Assembly (NCBI GenBank): GCA_017438975.1
Contig: JAFRUH010000001.1
Coordinates: forward strand, 1 to 39,696
Length of the DNA stretch: 39,696 bases
Reading direction: 5' to 3'
DNA from: Bacteroidales bacterium
GTDB lineage: Bacteria; Bacteroidota; Bacteroidia; Bacteroidales; UBA932
Position 1 is the stretch's first letter. The number at the start of each line of letters is the position of its first letter. The translations under genes and the position numbers were made by a program. Shown here in pieces: positions 22,759 to 31,337 of this stretch. The notes under the pieces are model-generated. The model was not told the DNA's origin. It worked only from the letters and a program-made list of their open reading frames with translations, and did not search any database.

Positions 22759-22776
22759 CGGCAAAGAATCGGTTTT

Positions 22777-24282
22777 ATGAAAAGATTTGCCGCCCTCGTC
22801 CTGCTGCTCCTGACCCTTCAGGCAGCCGCCCAGAATCCCAAAGCCCAGGGATGTATCGACAGGCTCTGTACCATGGGCCCTCTCAAAAACGCATCCTGGG
22901 GCGTTCTCGCCATGGACGGGAACGGGAAGGTCCTCGCCAGCCTCAACCCGCAGCAGATGCTTACCCCCGCCTCCAACACGAAACTCATCACGACCGGATG
23001 CGCCCTGCATTCCCTCGGGAAAGACTTCCATTTCGGAACCTCGATCGCCTACAGCGGTGAAATCAAGGACGGGATCCTCGAAGGGGACATCTACATCATC
23101 GGCGGCGGCGACCCGACCCTCGCCTCGGCGGACAGCATCGCCCTTAAACCGGACGCTTTGTTCTGGAAATGGAAAAGCGCCATACGCGAAGCAGGGATAA
23201 ACGCGATCCACGGACGGATCATCGGTGACGGGCGCTTCTTCGAAGGAAACCTGGAAAACAGTTCCTGGGAGTACAACGACATGGGAACCGACTATGGGAC
23301 AGGCGGAAGCGGGCTGTCTTTCTATGAGAACGCCCAGGATTTCGATGTCAGCGCGGGATTGTCGGTCGGGAGTCCGGTCAACGTCAAGCAGAAATACCCC
23401 GAGACCCCTTGGATGCACTTCGCCTTCCGGGGAACGACCGGGCCGGAAGGATCCGGAAACACCCTCTACATGTACACGACGGATCTCGCCCCCTACGCGG
23501 AGATGCGGGGGACCTTCGGCATCGACCGCAAGCCCAAGACAGAGAACTGCTCCAACAAGTTCGGAGCGATGACCTGCGCCTATTATTTTTGGAAAAACCT
23601 CACTTCGACCGGCTGGGTCATCACCGGCGGCTATGCCGACATCGACCGGGGCGGCTATATCCGGGGAGCGGATTTCGTTCCGGCCGAGAAAGCGGCCGAC
23701 GAGATGAAGAATATCTGCACCACCTGGTCCCCGACCCTCGACCTGATCGCGAAGGAAACCAATCACCGCAGCGACAACTTCTACGCCGAGACCCTGCTGA
23801 GGACCATGGGCAAGAACGCGACGGGAACGGATCTTTACGACAGCTGCTATGTGGCTGAATTCGAGGTGCTTGAAGACCTGAAAGTCGATACGTCCTACGG
23901 GGTGAAGATCGAGGACGGGAGCGGCCTGTCCCGACACAACTTCATCACGCCGGACTTCTTCGTCCGCTATCTGACCGCGATGGAAGCCTCCCCCGCCTTC
24001 CCCGTCTTCCTGAAAACCCTGCCCCAGCCCGGCAGCAGCGGAACGCTCCGGAATGTCCTTGCGGGCAAACCGGAGACGCTCAAGAAACGGATCTGGATGA
24101 AGAGCGGGTCGATGGACGGGGTGCTCTGCTACAGCGGGTATATCATGCCGGCCGGCTATGTTCCCGGACAACCCGTTCCGAAAGAGGCCATCGTGTTTTC
24201 CATCCTCACCAACAACTGCGTCGCCCCCGTTTCCGAGGTGCGGAGCAGCATCATGGACATCATTACCTTCCTGGCGGAATAA
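22777..24282 (+). CDS. dacB: D-alanyl-D-alanine carboxypeptidase/endopeptidase (PBP4, peptidase family S13)
   Basis: A 501-residue periplasmic protein with a cleavable signal peptide (ending LQAAAQN). The three penicillin-binding motifs are present: SxxK as SNTK (S66-K69, the nucleophile), SxN as SDN in NHRSDNFYAE, and KTG-type KSGS in IWMKSGSMDG. The inserted region between the first two motifs (about 90-270) is typical of class C enzymes like PBP4. It should trim or cut peptidoglycan stem peptides during growth. It is monocistronic and meets the DUF5107 gene tail to tail with only 4 bp between the stop codons. Confidence 0.93.
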   Translation: MKRFAALVLLLLTLQAAAQNPKAQGCIDRLCTMGPLKNASWGVLAMDGNGKVLASLNPQQMLTPASNTKLITTGCALHSLGKDFHFGTSIAYSGEIKDGILEGDIYIIGGGDPTLASADSIALKPDALFWKWKSAIREAGINAIHGRIIGDGRFFEGNLENSSWEYNDMGTDYGTGGSGLSFYENAQDFDVSAGLSVGSPVNVKQKYPETPWMHFAFRGTTGPEGSGNTLYMYTTDLAPYAEMRGTFGIDRKPKTENCSNKFGAMTCAYYFWKNLTSTGWVITGGYADIDRGGYIRGADFVPAEKAADEMKNICTTWSPTLDLIAKETNHRSDNFYAETLLRTMGKNATGTDLYDSCYVAEFEVLEDLKVDTSYGVKIEDGSGLSRHNFITPDFFVRYLTAMEASPAFPVFLKTLPQPGSSGTLRNVLAGKPETLKKRIWMKSGSMDGVLCYSGYIMPAGYVPGQPVPKEAIVFSILTNNCVAPVSEVRSSIMDIITFLAE

Positions 24283-24286
24283 AAGA

Positions 24287-27121
24287 TTACAACGCGCGGA
24301 AGAGCGGATCCGACTTGACGGAGGCAAGGGAGCTCTTTCCGAGAGCTGCGTCCCTCAGCTTCTGATTGAGACGGGTGTCGATCTGGTCGTCATAGGGACG
24401 GCCGACTCCGATGTTGTGCGGCCACTGTAGATCCTCGTCCAGGAAACGCAGCGCCGCCTCCTTGTCTCCCCGTTCCAGGGCCTCGACAGCCCGGAAGATT
24501 TTCACCTTGTGGTACAGGTTCCGGATGTCGTTCTGCCCCTCGAAAGGCAGGAAAACGGTTTCAGTAAGGATCTTATCGGCTTTTTCCAACCGTCCGGAAG
24601 CGAGCATGGCGCGCACGGCGACGGCCGCGAAGGCGAAACAGTCCGGATGGGCCTCCAGGAACGGTCCGGCTTCGGCCGCGGCCTCTTCAGGGCGGCCTGC
24701 CTTGAGGAGCGCTTCGACCAGGGCCTTGCGATATCTCCATTCATCCGGAACGAGCTTCACCGCCTGTTCCGCATCCGCAATCCGTTCCGCGTCCGTAGCG
24801 GCATAACGGGCCCGGAAGGCATAGAAAGGAGCGTAATCCGGGGAAAGGCTTCCGAGAATCTCCTTCATCCGGTCCAGGTTCCCGCGGGATCCTTCCAGCA
24901 GGGCGAGCATCCACGAAGCCTTCCATCCGCCTCCCTGCCCGACTGCCCAGAGAAGGGCGGCGCGGCTTTCATCCCGGAACGGGAACGCGAAGTCCACGTC
25001 CGCATCCTGAAGCAAGGACAAGCTCTCCGGAGAATTTGTCAGGAAGGACTTCCAGACGCATACAAGCGCGTTCGGCTCCGCAATCAGGCCGAGAACCTTC
25101 GCCGCATCGGCGTCCATGCCGAGACCATGGAAAAGACAGGCGGTCTCAAGGATGTCCTGCCAGGGGAACTCCTCCCGGAATCCGGCCCTGATCTTCTCAG
25201 CTCCGGTCTTCCCGGCCAGATAGGAAAGGATCGCCGGGAAACGGGACAGGGGGTCGAGGTCCTCAATCCGGCGGGCGGCTTCCGCGGCCTCGCGACCGTC
25301 TCCGGCCGCATCGCTGGCAAGGGCAAGTATCTCGAGGGCAGTCATATCCGCCTCATTTCCTCCGATGGCCTTCAGGGCATAGTCCCGGGCGCAAGCCGCA
25401 TCGCCCCGCCGCATGGCCGATTTCGCCAGTTCCACCCAGGCTGCCTCCCGAAGTTCGGCTGTTTGGGCAGCCATTGTGAAACAGTCGGCGGCATTGATTT
25501 CATCGCCGAGGGCGGTATGCGCGATTCCGGCCTGGAAGTTCGCCATGGCGTCATACTGGTCGACCGCAATCGCGGAAGAACTGAATTCCAGGGCTTTGCG
25601 GTACTCGAAACGGAGGTTGCAGAGAAGGGCTTTCAGGCCGAGGGCCGGGATGAAACACGGATCCTTGGCAAGCGCACCGTCCGCATACGGCTCCGCTTCG
25701 GCATATCTCCGCATGCCGATGAGGTCCCTCGCCATCAGGGTCATCCCCTGCACGGAAGCGGGATCGAACGCTTCGGGAAGGGTGCTGGGCCGGGCGAGCG
25801 GCACCTCCGGAGAATAGAGTTCCGCTCCGTCCAGGACGACGCGGCCGATCTCCGCTGCATCGATCTCACGCACAAAGAGTTCTCCGGTCCCGAGGTTTAT
25901 CTCTTCCGCAAAAACGGCCTTTCCGGAGGGATCCAAAACTTGCAGCTTCCCCTTGCAAGGGACGGCGGGGTAGAAATGCAGGACGCAACCCGGTTCCTTC
26001 CGCTCGAGGCGGACGACACCGGCACCGGTCGCATCGGAAACGCCTCCCGTCCCGGAATAGGGATACCAGCTCTCGCACCACCGCTCCGTGGCGTAAGGCT
26101 CCAGGAGGTATTGCCGGAAAGGCGTGGTCGAGCTCGCTTTCATGTTCTGGTTGAACAGACGGCCGCTCTGGAGTTCGACATAATAGCCTTTGTCGTCGGT
26201 CAGGAGTTCCTCCCAGAGGTCTCCGGAATCATTGAGCGCCCAGGTAAAGAACTTGCGCCCGAGTTTCTCGTCGGGGGCGGAGTAATGGATGATTCCGAAA
26301 TCCGACACGGCCCACCAGGTGCCGAAATAGGTCTTGTTGACACCGGCCATATGGAACGACTTGCTCCCGCCGTAATCGAGGTTGCGCCAGATCCGCAGGT
26401 CGATATCCCCGTCCATCGGCCATGAACCCTTTTCCGCGCCGTGGCCGATCCAGTAAGTGGCCGGATAGACGAGATTCAGGTCATCCGTCGCCGTCACGCC
26501 TGCATTCACCCAATTGTAATAGGGCTGGTGCAGCGGGGATCCGTTGTGCCAGATGGAACGGGTGGTGAACTTTCCCGAGCCTGCGGCCAGGTTGATCTCG
26601 ATGGTCCACCGGCTCCGGGACAGCATGTCCAGCGTTCCGATGTAGCAGCTGACGCTCCCGTCCTCCTTGCGGACAGTCTTGTAACTGACCGGGAAGGAGC
26701 AGCTGGGGGCATGGCCCAGGATTCCGTAGTTGAACTCGATACCGCCGCTCGTCCACGGGCCGCGCATGGAAATGTCGCGGAACTTTACTACATCATTGTC
26801 ATAGAACATCTCCCCTCCGGTCCTTTTGTCCACGACGGACCATACCTTCCCTCCGATCTGCGGAAGAATCTTTATCTTAAGAAACTCATTCTCAAGGGTT
26901 ACGACCGTCCAGTCCTGCTGCGCGGCTTCGGACGTGAATCCATCGTACCGGTAATACGGCCACATGATGCCGACCGTAGGAACCGGATCCGGATCCGAAA
27001 AAGGATAGGTCCGAAAGGATTCCGCGGATTCGCTGATGCGCGTTCCGCCGCCGGTGCAGGAGAACAGACCCACGGCCAGGGCGAAGACCAGCGGCAGGGC
27101 AAGGAGGGAAGGATGTTTCAT
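24287..27121 (-). CDS. DUF5107/TPR lipoprotein
   Basis: A 944-residue lipoprotein (lipobox GLFSCTG). Residues about 65-370 match the DUF5107 beta-sandwich, which resembles aldose-epimerase-like sugar-binding folds (VTLENEFLKIKILPQIGGKV, GPWTSGGIEFNYGILGHAPS). Residues about 450-930 are helical repeats with a TPR pattern (AEPYADGALAKDPCFIPALG, ALEFSSSAIAVDQYDAMANF, ALVEALLKAGRPEEAAAEA). DUF5107 proteins commonly occur in carbohydrate-use loci of Bacteroidota; no activity can be assigned. It is the last gene of the eight-gene operon and follows manA by 3 bp. The join of a sugar-type domain to a nucleic-acid-type operon is unexplained. Confidence 0.8.
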   Translation of the reverse strand: MKHPSLLALPLVFALAVGLFSCTGGGTRISESAESFRTYPFSDPDPVPTVGIMWPYYRYDGFTSEAAQQDWTVVTLENEFLKIKILPQIGGKVWSVVDKRTGGEMFYDNDVVKFRDISMRGPWTSGGIEFNYGILGHAPSCSFPVSYKTVRKEDGSVSCYIGTLDMLSRSRWTIEINLAAGSGKFTTRSIWHNGSPLHQPYYNWVNAGVTATDDLNLVYPATYWIGHGAEKGSWPMDGDIDLRIWRNLDYGGSKSFHMAGVNKTYFGTWWAVSDFGIIHYSAPDEKLGRKFFTWALNDSGDLWEELLTDDKGYYVELQSGRLFNQNMKASSTTPFRQYLLEPYATERWCESWYPYSGTGGVSDATGAGVVRLERKEPGCVLHFYPAVPCKGKLQVLDPSGKAVFAEEINLGTGELFVREIDAAEIGRVVLDGAELYSPEVPLARPSTLPEAFDPASVQGMTLMARDLIGMRRYAEAEPYADGALAKDPCFIPALGLKALLCNLRFEYRKALEFSSSAIAVDQYDAMANFQAGIAHTALGDEINAADCFTMAAQTAELREAAWVELAKSAMRRGDAACARDYALKAIGGNEADMTALEILALASDAAGDGREAAEAARRIEDLDPLSRFPAILSYLAGKTGAEKIRAGFREEFPWQDILETACLFHGLGMDADAAKVLGLIAEPNALVCVWKSFLTNSPESLSLLQDADVDFAFPFRDESRAALLWAVGQGGGWKASWMLALLEGSRGNLDRMKEILGSLSPDYAPFYAFRARYAATDAERIADAEQAVKLVPDEWRYRKALVEALLKAGRPEEAAAEAGPFLEAHPDCFAFAAVAVRAMLASGRLEKADKILTETVFLPFEGQNDIRNLYHKVKIFRAVEALERGDKEAALRFLDEDLQWPHNIGVGRPYDDQIDTRLNQKLRDAALGKSSLASVKSDPLFRAL

Positions 27122-27124
27122 GGC

Positions 27125-28144
27125 TTATCGGATAAATGTCGTCAGGACCTTCATGCGGCCCGAGGGTTTGAACGTCAGGCCCTTGGAAGTGGCCGGGATG
27201 AGGACGGACATGCCGCGGCGGAGAGTCACGGCATGGCCCTTCGTCGGACCGGGGCGTCCTTTCTCGTCAAAAACGGGCTCGGAATCCAGGAGTTCGCCCT
27301 CTCCTTCCACGCAGATGACGACCACGAAAGAGTCGACCTCTTCCAGGGGAAGCCGGAACTTCTTTTCGAGGTCGAAAAGTTCCGTCGTGAAATACGGGCA
27401 GTCGACCAGCAGGGTTTCTCCGTCCGGAACCACCTCATAATCGGTCTTGTATGAAGAATGGACCGTATAGTCGACCGCTTCGGCGGCCTTGTCGAGGTGC
27501 AGTGCCCTCGGCTTTCCGTCGAGACCGGGGCGGTTGTAATCGAAGATCCGGTAGGTCAGGTCCGAGGTCTGCTGGATCTCGGCGAGAAGGACTCCGCCGC
27601 AGATGGCATGGATCCGGCCTGCCGGCAGGAAGAACACATCCCCGGGCGCCACGTCGTACCGGGCCAGGGCGTCCGTAATCCGTCCCTCGGCGACAAGGGT
27701 CCGGAACTCCTCCGGAGTAATTTCCCGGGAGAGGCCGCTGTACAAATGGCCGCCGGGAGCGGAGGCGACGACGTACCACATCTCCGTCTTTCCGCTCGGC
27801 TCGCCTTCGACCCTCCGGGCCATGGCGTCGTCCGGATGGACCTGGATCGAGAGGTCCGCGGCGGCATCGATGAACTTGATCAGCAGCGGGAAACGGTCTC
27901 CGTACCGGGCATAGACCTTTTCTCCGACGAGCCGCTCCTTGAACAGGGCGACGAGTTCATTGACCGTCTTTCCGGCCAGGGGGCCTTCCGCGACGGCGGT
28001 TTCATGGTCCGGATGGCCGGAGATTTCCCAACTCTCTCCGATCTTTTCAAGGTCGGTCTCAATCCCCTTGAACGGGGCGATACGATCCCCGCCCCAGATC
28101 ATGGGGCGGAGAAAAGGGGTGAATATCAAAGGATACATATTCAT
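27125..28144 (-). CDS. manA: Mannose-6-phosphate isomerase, class I
   Basis: A 339-residue cupin protein starting at 28144; a second in-frame ATG is at 28138. It has the phosphomannose isomerase N-terminus (LKPMIWGG-like FLRPMIWGGDRI), zinc ligands in LSIQVHPDD, KTEMWYVV and AGRIHAICGG, and YRIFDYNRPGLDGKPRALH. It converts fructose-6-phosphate and mannose-6-phosphate in the cytoplasm, feeding GDP-mannose synthesis or mannose use. It follows the M3 peptidase by 3 bp and precedes the DUF5107 gene by 3 bp, so all three share a transcript. A cytoplasmic sugar enzyme amid exported proteins is unusual. Confidence 0.92.
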   Translation of the reverse strand: MNMYPLIFTPFLRPMIWGGDRIAPFKGIETDLEKIGESWEISGHPDHETAVAEGPLAGKTVNELVALFKERLVGEKVYARYGDRFPLLIKFIDAAADLSIQVHPDDAMARRVEGEPSGKTEMWYVVASAPGGHLYSGLSREITPEEFRTLVAEGRITDALARYDVAPGDVFFLPAGRIHAICGGVLLAEIQQTSDLTYRIFDYNRPGLDGKPRALHLDKAAEAVDYTVHSSYKTDYEVVPDGETLLVDCPYFTTELFDLEKKFRLPLEEVDSFVVVICVEGEGELLDSEPVFDEKGRPGPTKGHAVTLRRGMSVLIPATSKGLTFKPSGRMKVLTTFIR

Positions 28145-28147
28145 ATT

Positions 28148-30151
28148 CTATTCAAGTCCACGGCCGCGGAGAAGGGCTGCCGGATCGGGATCCGCACCTC
28201 TCCAACTGCGGAAAAGGGTCATCGGTTCTTCGCTTCCGCCCCTCTCGAGGAAGGTCTTGCGGAAGGAGGAGGCGAGCTCCGGATTGAAGAGTCCCTCTGC
28301 CTCGAATTTCTCGAAGGCGTCCATATCGAGGACTTCGGCCCAGAGGTAGCTGTAGTAGCCGGCGCTGTAGCCGCTGTTGAAGATATGGTTGAAATAGGTC
28401 GTGCGGTAGCGAGGAATGATCTCGTCGATCAAGCCCATCTCCTTGCATACCTTTTCCTCAAATGCGCGGACGGCGTCGGCTCCCTGGATGGCATTCAGTT
28501 CATCGAGGGTCAGTTCGTGCCATTTCATATCGAGGATCGAGGCGGCGCAGAGTTCCCCGGTCATGAATCCCTGGTTGAAAGTCAGGGACTTCCGAATCTT
28601 GGCGACCAACTCTTCGGGAATCGTTTCGCCGGTCCGGCAATGGTGCGCATAGACATCGAGGATCTCCTTCTGGAAGGCCCAGTTCTCATTGAACTGCGAG
28701 AACATTTCGACGAAATCGCGGGCGACGGAAGTTCCGCTGACCTCCGGGTAGCGGCACTTCGTGAGGAAGCCGTGGAGGGCGTGGCCGAACTCGTGGAAGG
28801 CGGTCTGGACCTGGTCCACGGTCAGCATGGACGGCTCGGTTTCGGTAGCCGGAGGGAAGTTGCAGACGTTGACGATTACCGGGCGGACATCCTTTCCGTC
28901 CGCGTCGACGTACTGGTCCCGGAAATTGTTCATCCAGGCGCCGCCCCGCTTGGTGTCGCGGGAGTACCAGTCCGCATAGAAGATTCCGAGCAGGGAGCCG
29001 TCGGCATCCGTCAGCCTGAAGGCCTTGACGACCGGGTTGTAGACCTCTACGTCAGGCGCTTCCTCGATCTTGATGCCATAGAGTTTCTCCGCGGCATGGA
29101 AAACGCCCTTGCGGACGCTGTCGGCCTGGAAATAAGGTTTCGTCTCGGCCTCGTCAAGGTCGTATTTCTCCTTCCGGACCTTCTCCGCATAATAGAACCA
29201 GTCCCAAGGCTCGATCTTGAACCCGGCGACCCTTTCCATATCGGCGATCTCTTCCTTGGCTTTCCGCATGGATGCGTCCATGATCGGGGCCAGGAAGGCG
29301 TCCACGGTCTCCGGATTGCCGGCCATCTTGTTGTCGAGAAGATACTCGGCGGCGGTCTTGAAACCAAGGAGGTTGGCCTGTTCGGTACGGAGTTTCAGGA
29401 TCTCGAGGGCGATTTCGTTGTTGTCGTACTCATTGCCGTGGTTGCCCCGGGAGGAATAGGCCTTGAAGGCCTTCTCGCGGAGAGCGCGGTCCTCGCAGGT
29501 CGACATGAACGACGGATACTGGGAAACCGTCACACCGATCTCCTCCTTGAACGCATTGTTCTCGGCGAGGAGGTTGTTTCCGAACTTCTGGCGGAGGACG
29601 GCGAGGCGGCCGTTGAGTTCCTTGAAACGGGCCTGGCCGGCCTCGTCGAGGCCGATTCCGTTCCGCACGAAGCGGTCATAGATCTTCTTAGTGACCATCT
29701 GCTGCTCCCGGTCGAGAGCGTCCATATTCTCGTACACGGCCTTCACGCGGGCGAAAAGACCGGCGTCGAGGAAGATCTCGTTGTCGAAATCAGACAGGAT
29801 CGGGGTCAGTTCCTCATCGATCTTCTGGATCTCGGGGGTCGCATCGGACTCGGAAATGTTGGTGAACACGCCGAGGACCTTGGAAAGATCCTTCCCGGAG
29901 AGCTCATAGGCGGCAATCGTATTCTCGAAAGTCGGGGCGTCCGGACATTCGACGATGGCGCGGATCTCCGCCCGCTGCGCCTCGATCCCGGCCTTGACGG
30001 CAGGGATATAATCGGTTGTTTTGATCTGGCTGAACGGAGCGGTCCCGTACGGAGTGTTCCATTCTTTCAAAAAGACGTTTTTCTGTTGACAGCTTGTCAT
30101 GGCAATAAGGGCCGTGAGGCATACAGCCTCGAGGAAATACCTTGTTTTCAT
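28148..30151 (-). CDS. M3-family metallopeptidase lipoprotein (Dcp-like peptidyl dipeptidase)
   Basis: A 667-residue lipoprotein (lipobox AMTSCQQ), of normal length for the Dcp/thimet group. The zinc site is HEFGHALHG in VQTAFHEFGHALHGFLTK, with the third ligand expected in the following helix (SVARDFVEMFSQFNENW). The C-terminal FNSGYSAGYYSYLWAEVLD matches the conserved tyrosine-rich substrate loop of the family. Long helical stretches occupy the N-terminal half. It should cut dipeptides or short peptides outside the cytoplasm. E. coli Dcp is not a lipoprotein; the exported form is common in Bacteroidota. It follows the DUF5689 gene by 4 bp. Confidence 0.92.
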   Translation of the reverse strand: MKTRYFLEAVCLTALIAMTSCQQKNVFLKEWNTPYGTAPFSQIKTTDYIPAVKAGIEAQRAEIRAIVECPDAPTFENTIAAYELSGKDLSKVLGVFTNISESDATPEIQKIDEELTPILSDFDNEIFLDAGLFARVKAVYENMDALDREQQMVTKKIYDRFVRNGIGLDEAGQARFKELNGRLAVLRQKFGNNLLAENNAFKEEIGVTVSQYPSFMSTCEDRALREKAFKAYSSRGNHGNEYDNNEIALEILKLRTEQANLLGFKTAAEYLLDNKMAGNPETVDAFLAPIMDASMRKAKEEIADMERVAGFKIEPWDWFYYAEKVRKEKYDLDEAETKPYFQADSVRKGVFHAAEKLYGIKIEEAPDVEVYNPVVKAFRLTDADGSLLGIFYADWYSRDTKRGGAWMNNFRDQYVDADGKDVRPVIVNVCNFPPATETEPSMLTVDQVQTAFHEFGHALHGFLTKCRYPEVSGTSVARDFVEMFSQFNENWAFQKEILDVYAHHCRTGETIPEELVAKIRKSLTFNQGFMTGELCAASILDMKWHELTLDELNAIQGADAVRAFEEKVCKEMGLIDEIIPRYRTTYFNHIFNSGYSAGYYSYLWAEVLDMDAFEKFEAEGLFNPELASSFRKTFLERGGSEEPMTLFRSWRGADPDPAALLRGRGLE

Positions 30152-30155
30152 ATGG

Positions 30156-31334
30156 TTAATTCTTCTTTACGGAGAGGGACGGTTCATCCACGAGGGTGAA
30201 CTGGGCCGATCCGTCGTAAATGGTCAGGATTCCGGTGATGTCTACGGTCGCGGTCCCGGCAAGGACGGCCGGGTCCAGCTTCTCGTCGGCGAATTTGGCA
30301 TATCCGCTGGTCCGGACCTGGATATCCGTCGAACCCAGCTTGAAATAGTGAGAGACATAGTTGGCCGTAGCATATTTGACCAAGATCTCCTTGTAGGTCA
30401 TGTCGGCGTCCATGCCGAAGCTGTCCAGGGTCTTGCCCGCGGGGAGATACTTCCGCGGAGTGCCGGTGATCGGGCCGTAGCGGGTCGAACCGCTGCCGAC
30501 CTCGGCGGCGTCCAGCTTCCCGGACTGGAGGATCGAGATGAAACCGGCCTTGGAGAGGGCCCAGGTGTCGATGCCCCAGGTATAGTCCACGCCGGCGACG
30601 GGCCCGCTCTGCGGAGTCGACAGGAAGACACGGTTCTCGGGATTGGCGCTCTTGTGCGGCAGGTTGCTGTTCGGATAAAGCAGGGCGAAAATCTCATTCC
30701 CGTAGCGGAGACCCTTGATGGTCACGAGCTTGCCCCAGAGTTCATGCTGATAACCCCGGGTACAGGCAGCCTTGACCGCGGCCTCGTCGGCGACAACCGG
30801 AGCGAGCGGGGTCGCATAGGCTCCCTTGAAGACATGTTCGTTGATGATGGCCTGGACGTCGATGTAAGACGTCTCGTACTCGTTGGTCGAAGTCCGGTCC
30901 GGTTCCATGCCGAGCTGGGGCATTCCGTTGTAGGAGCCGAGGGTCAGGCCGCCGCAGCTGACATAGACCCACTGGCCGACCTTGTATTCGCTGTAGAGCG
31001 AGGACTTCCCGAGCTTGACGTCGATGCCGCCGGTCTCGTCCTGGATGTAGAGTTCCCGGTAGATATTGCCGGTGCGGTCGGAAGAGGTGACCTGTCCGCG
31101 GATCCAGATATTCCCCTTGATCTCGACCCCGGGCGATCTGTACAGGGCCTTGAGGTCTTTGATGGTTGTGAATGCCGTGAAACCATAGGAGGACATGAGC
31201 TGCTGTTCCGTCACGGGGACAAAAGCGGCGGGCTCGTTGTCGCCGAAGGTGAATACCGGCTGCCATTCTTCTTTCAGACTCTGGCAGGAAACGAGGGCGA
31301 GCGCTGCCGAGAGCGCGATCAATAACTTCTTCAT
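30156..31334 (-). CDS. DUF5689 OB-fold lipoprotein
   Basis: A 392-residue lipoprotein (lipobox LALVSCQS). Residues about 50-260 fit DUF5689, a family that looks like a pair of OB folds (IKGNIWIRGQVTSSDRTGNI, YIQDETGGIDVKL, GQWVYVSCGGLTLG). A second beta-rich domain fills the C-terminus, ending TVDITGILTIYDGSAQFTLV, also OB-like. OB folds often bind nucleic acid, oligosaccharide or nucleotide-like ligands. It lies immediately downstream of the TonB-dependent receptor (3 bp), the place a surface binding partner usually takes in Bacteroidota uptake systems. It may replace SusD here. The ligand is not shown by sequence. Confidence 0.82.
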   Translation of the reverse strand: MKKLLIALSAALALVSCQSLKEEWQPVFTFGDNEPAAFVPVTEQQLMSSYGFTAFTTIKDLKALYRSPGVEIKGNIWIRGQVTSSDRTGNIYRELYIQDETGGIDVKLGKSSLYSEYKVGQWVYVSCGGLTLGSYNGMPQLGMEPDRTSTNEYETSYIDVQAIINEHVFKGAYATPLAPVVADEAAVKAACTRGYQHELWGKLVTIKGLRYGNEIFALLYPNSNLPHKSANPENRVFLSTPQSGPVAGVDYTWGIDTWALSKAGFISILQSGKLDAAEVGSGSTRYGPITGTPRKYLPAGKTLDSFGMDADMTYKEILVKYATANYVSHYFKLGSTDIQVRTSGYAKFADEKLDPAVLAGTATVDITGILTIYDGSAQFTLVDEPSLSVKKN

Positions 31335-31337
31335 GGC

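Noticed and set aside
27458-30199. Long open frame (913 codons) on the plus strand, and similar ones at 24509-26425 and 37517-39316
   Set aside because: They lie exactly opposite real minus-strand genes (manA, M3 peptidase, DUF5107, OB-fold protein), lack recognisable domains, and arise from the GC-biased codon use of those genes.
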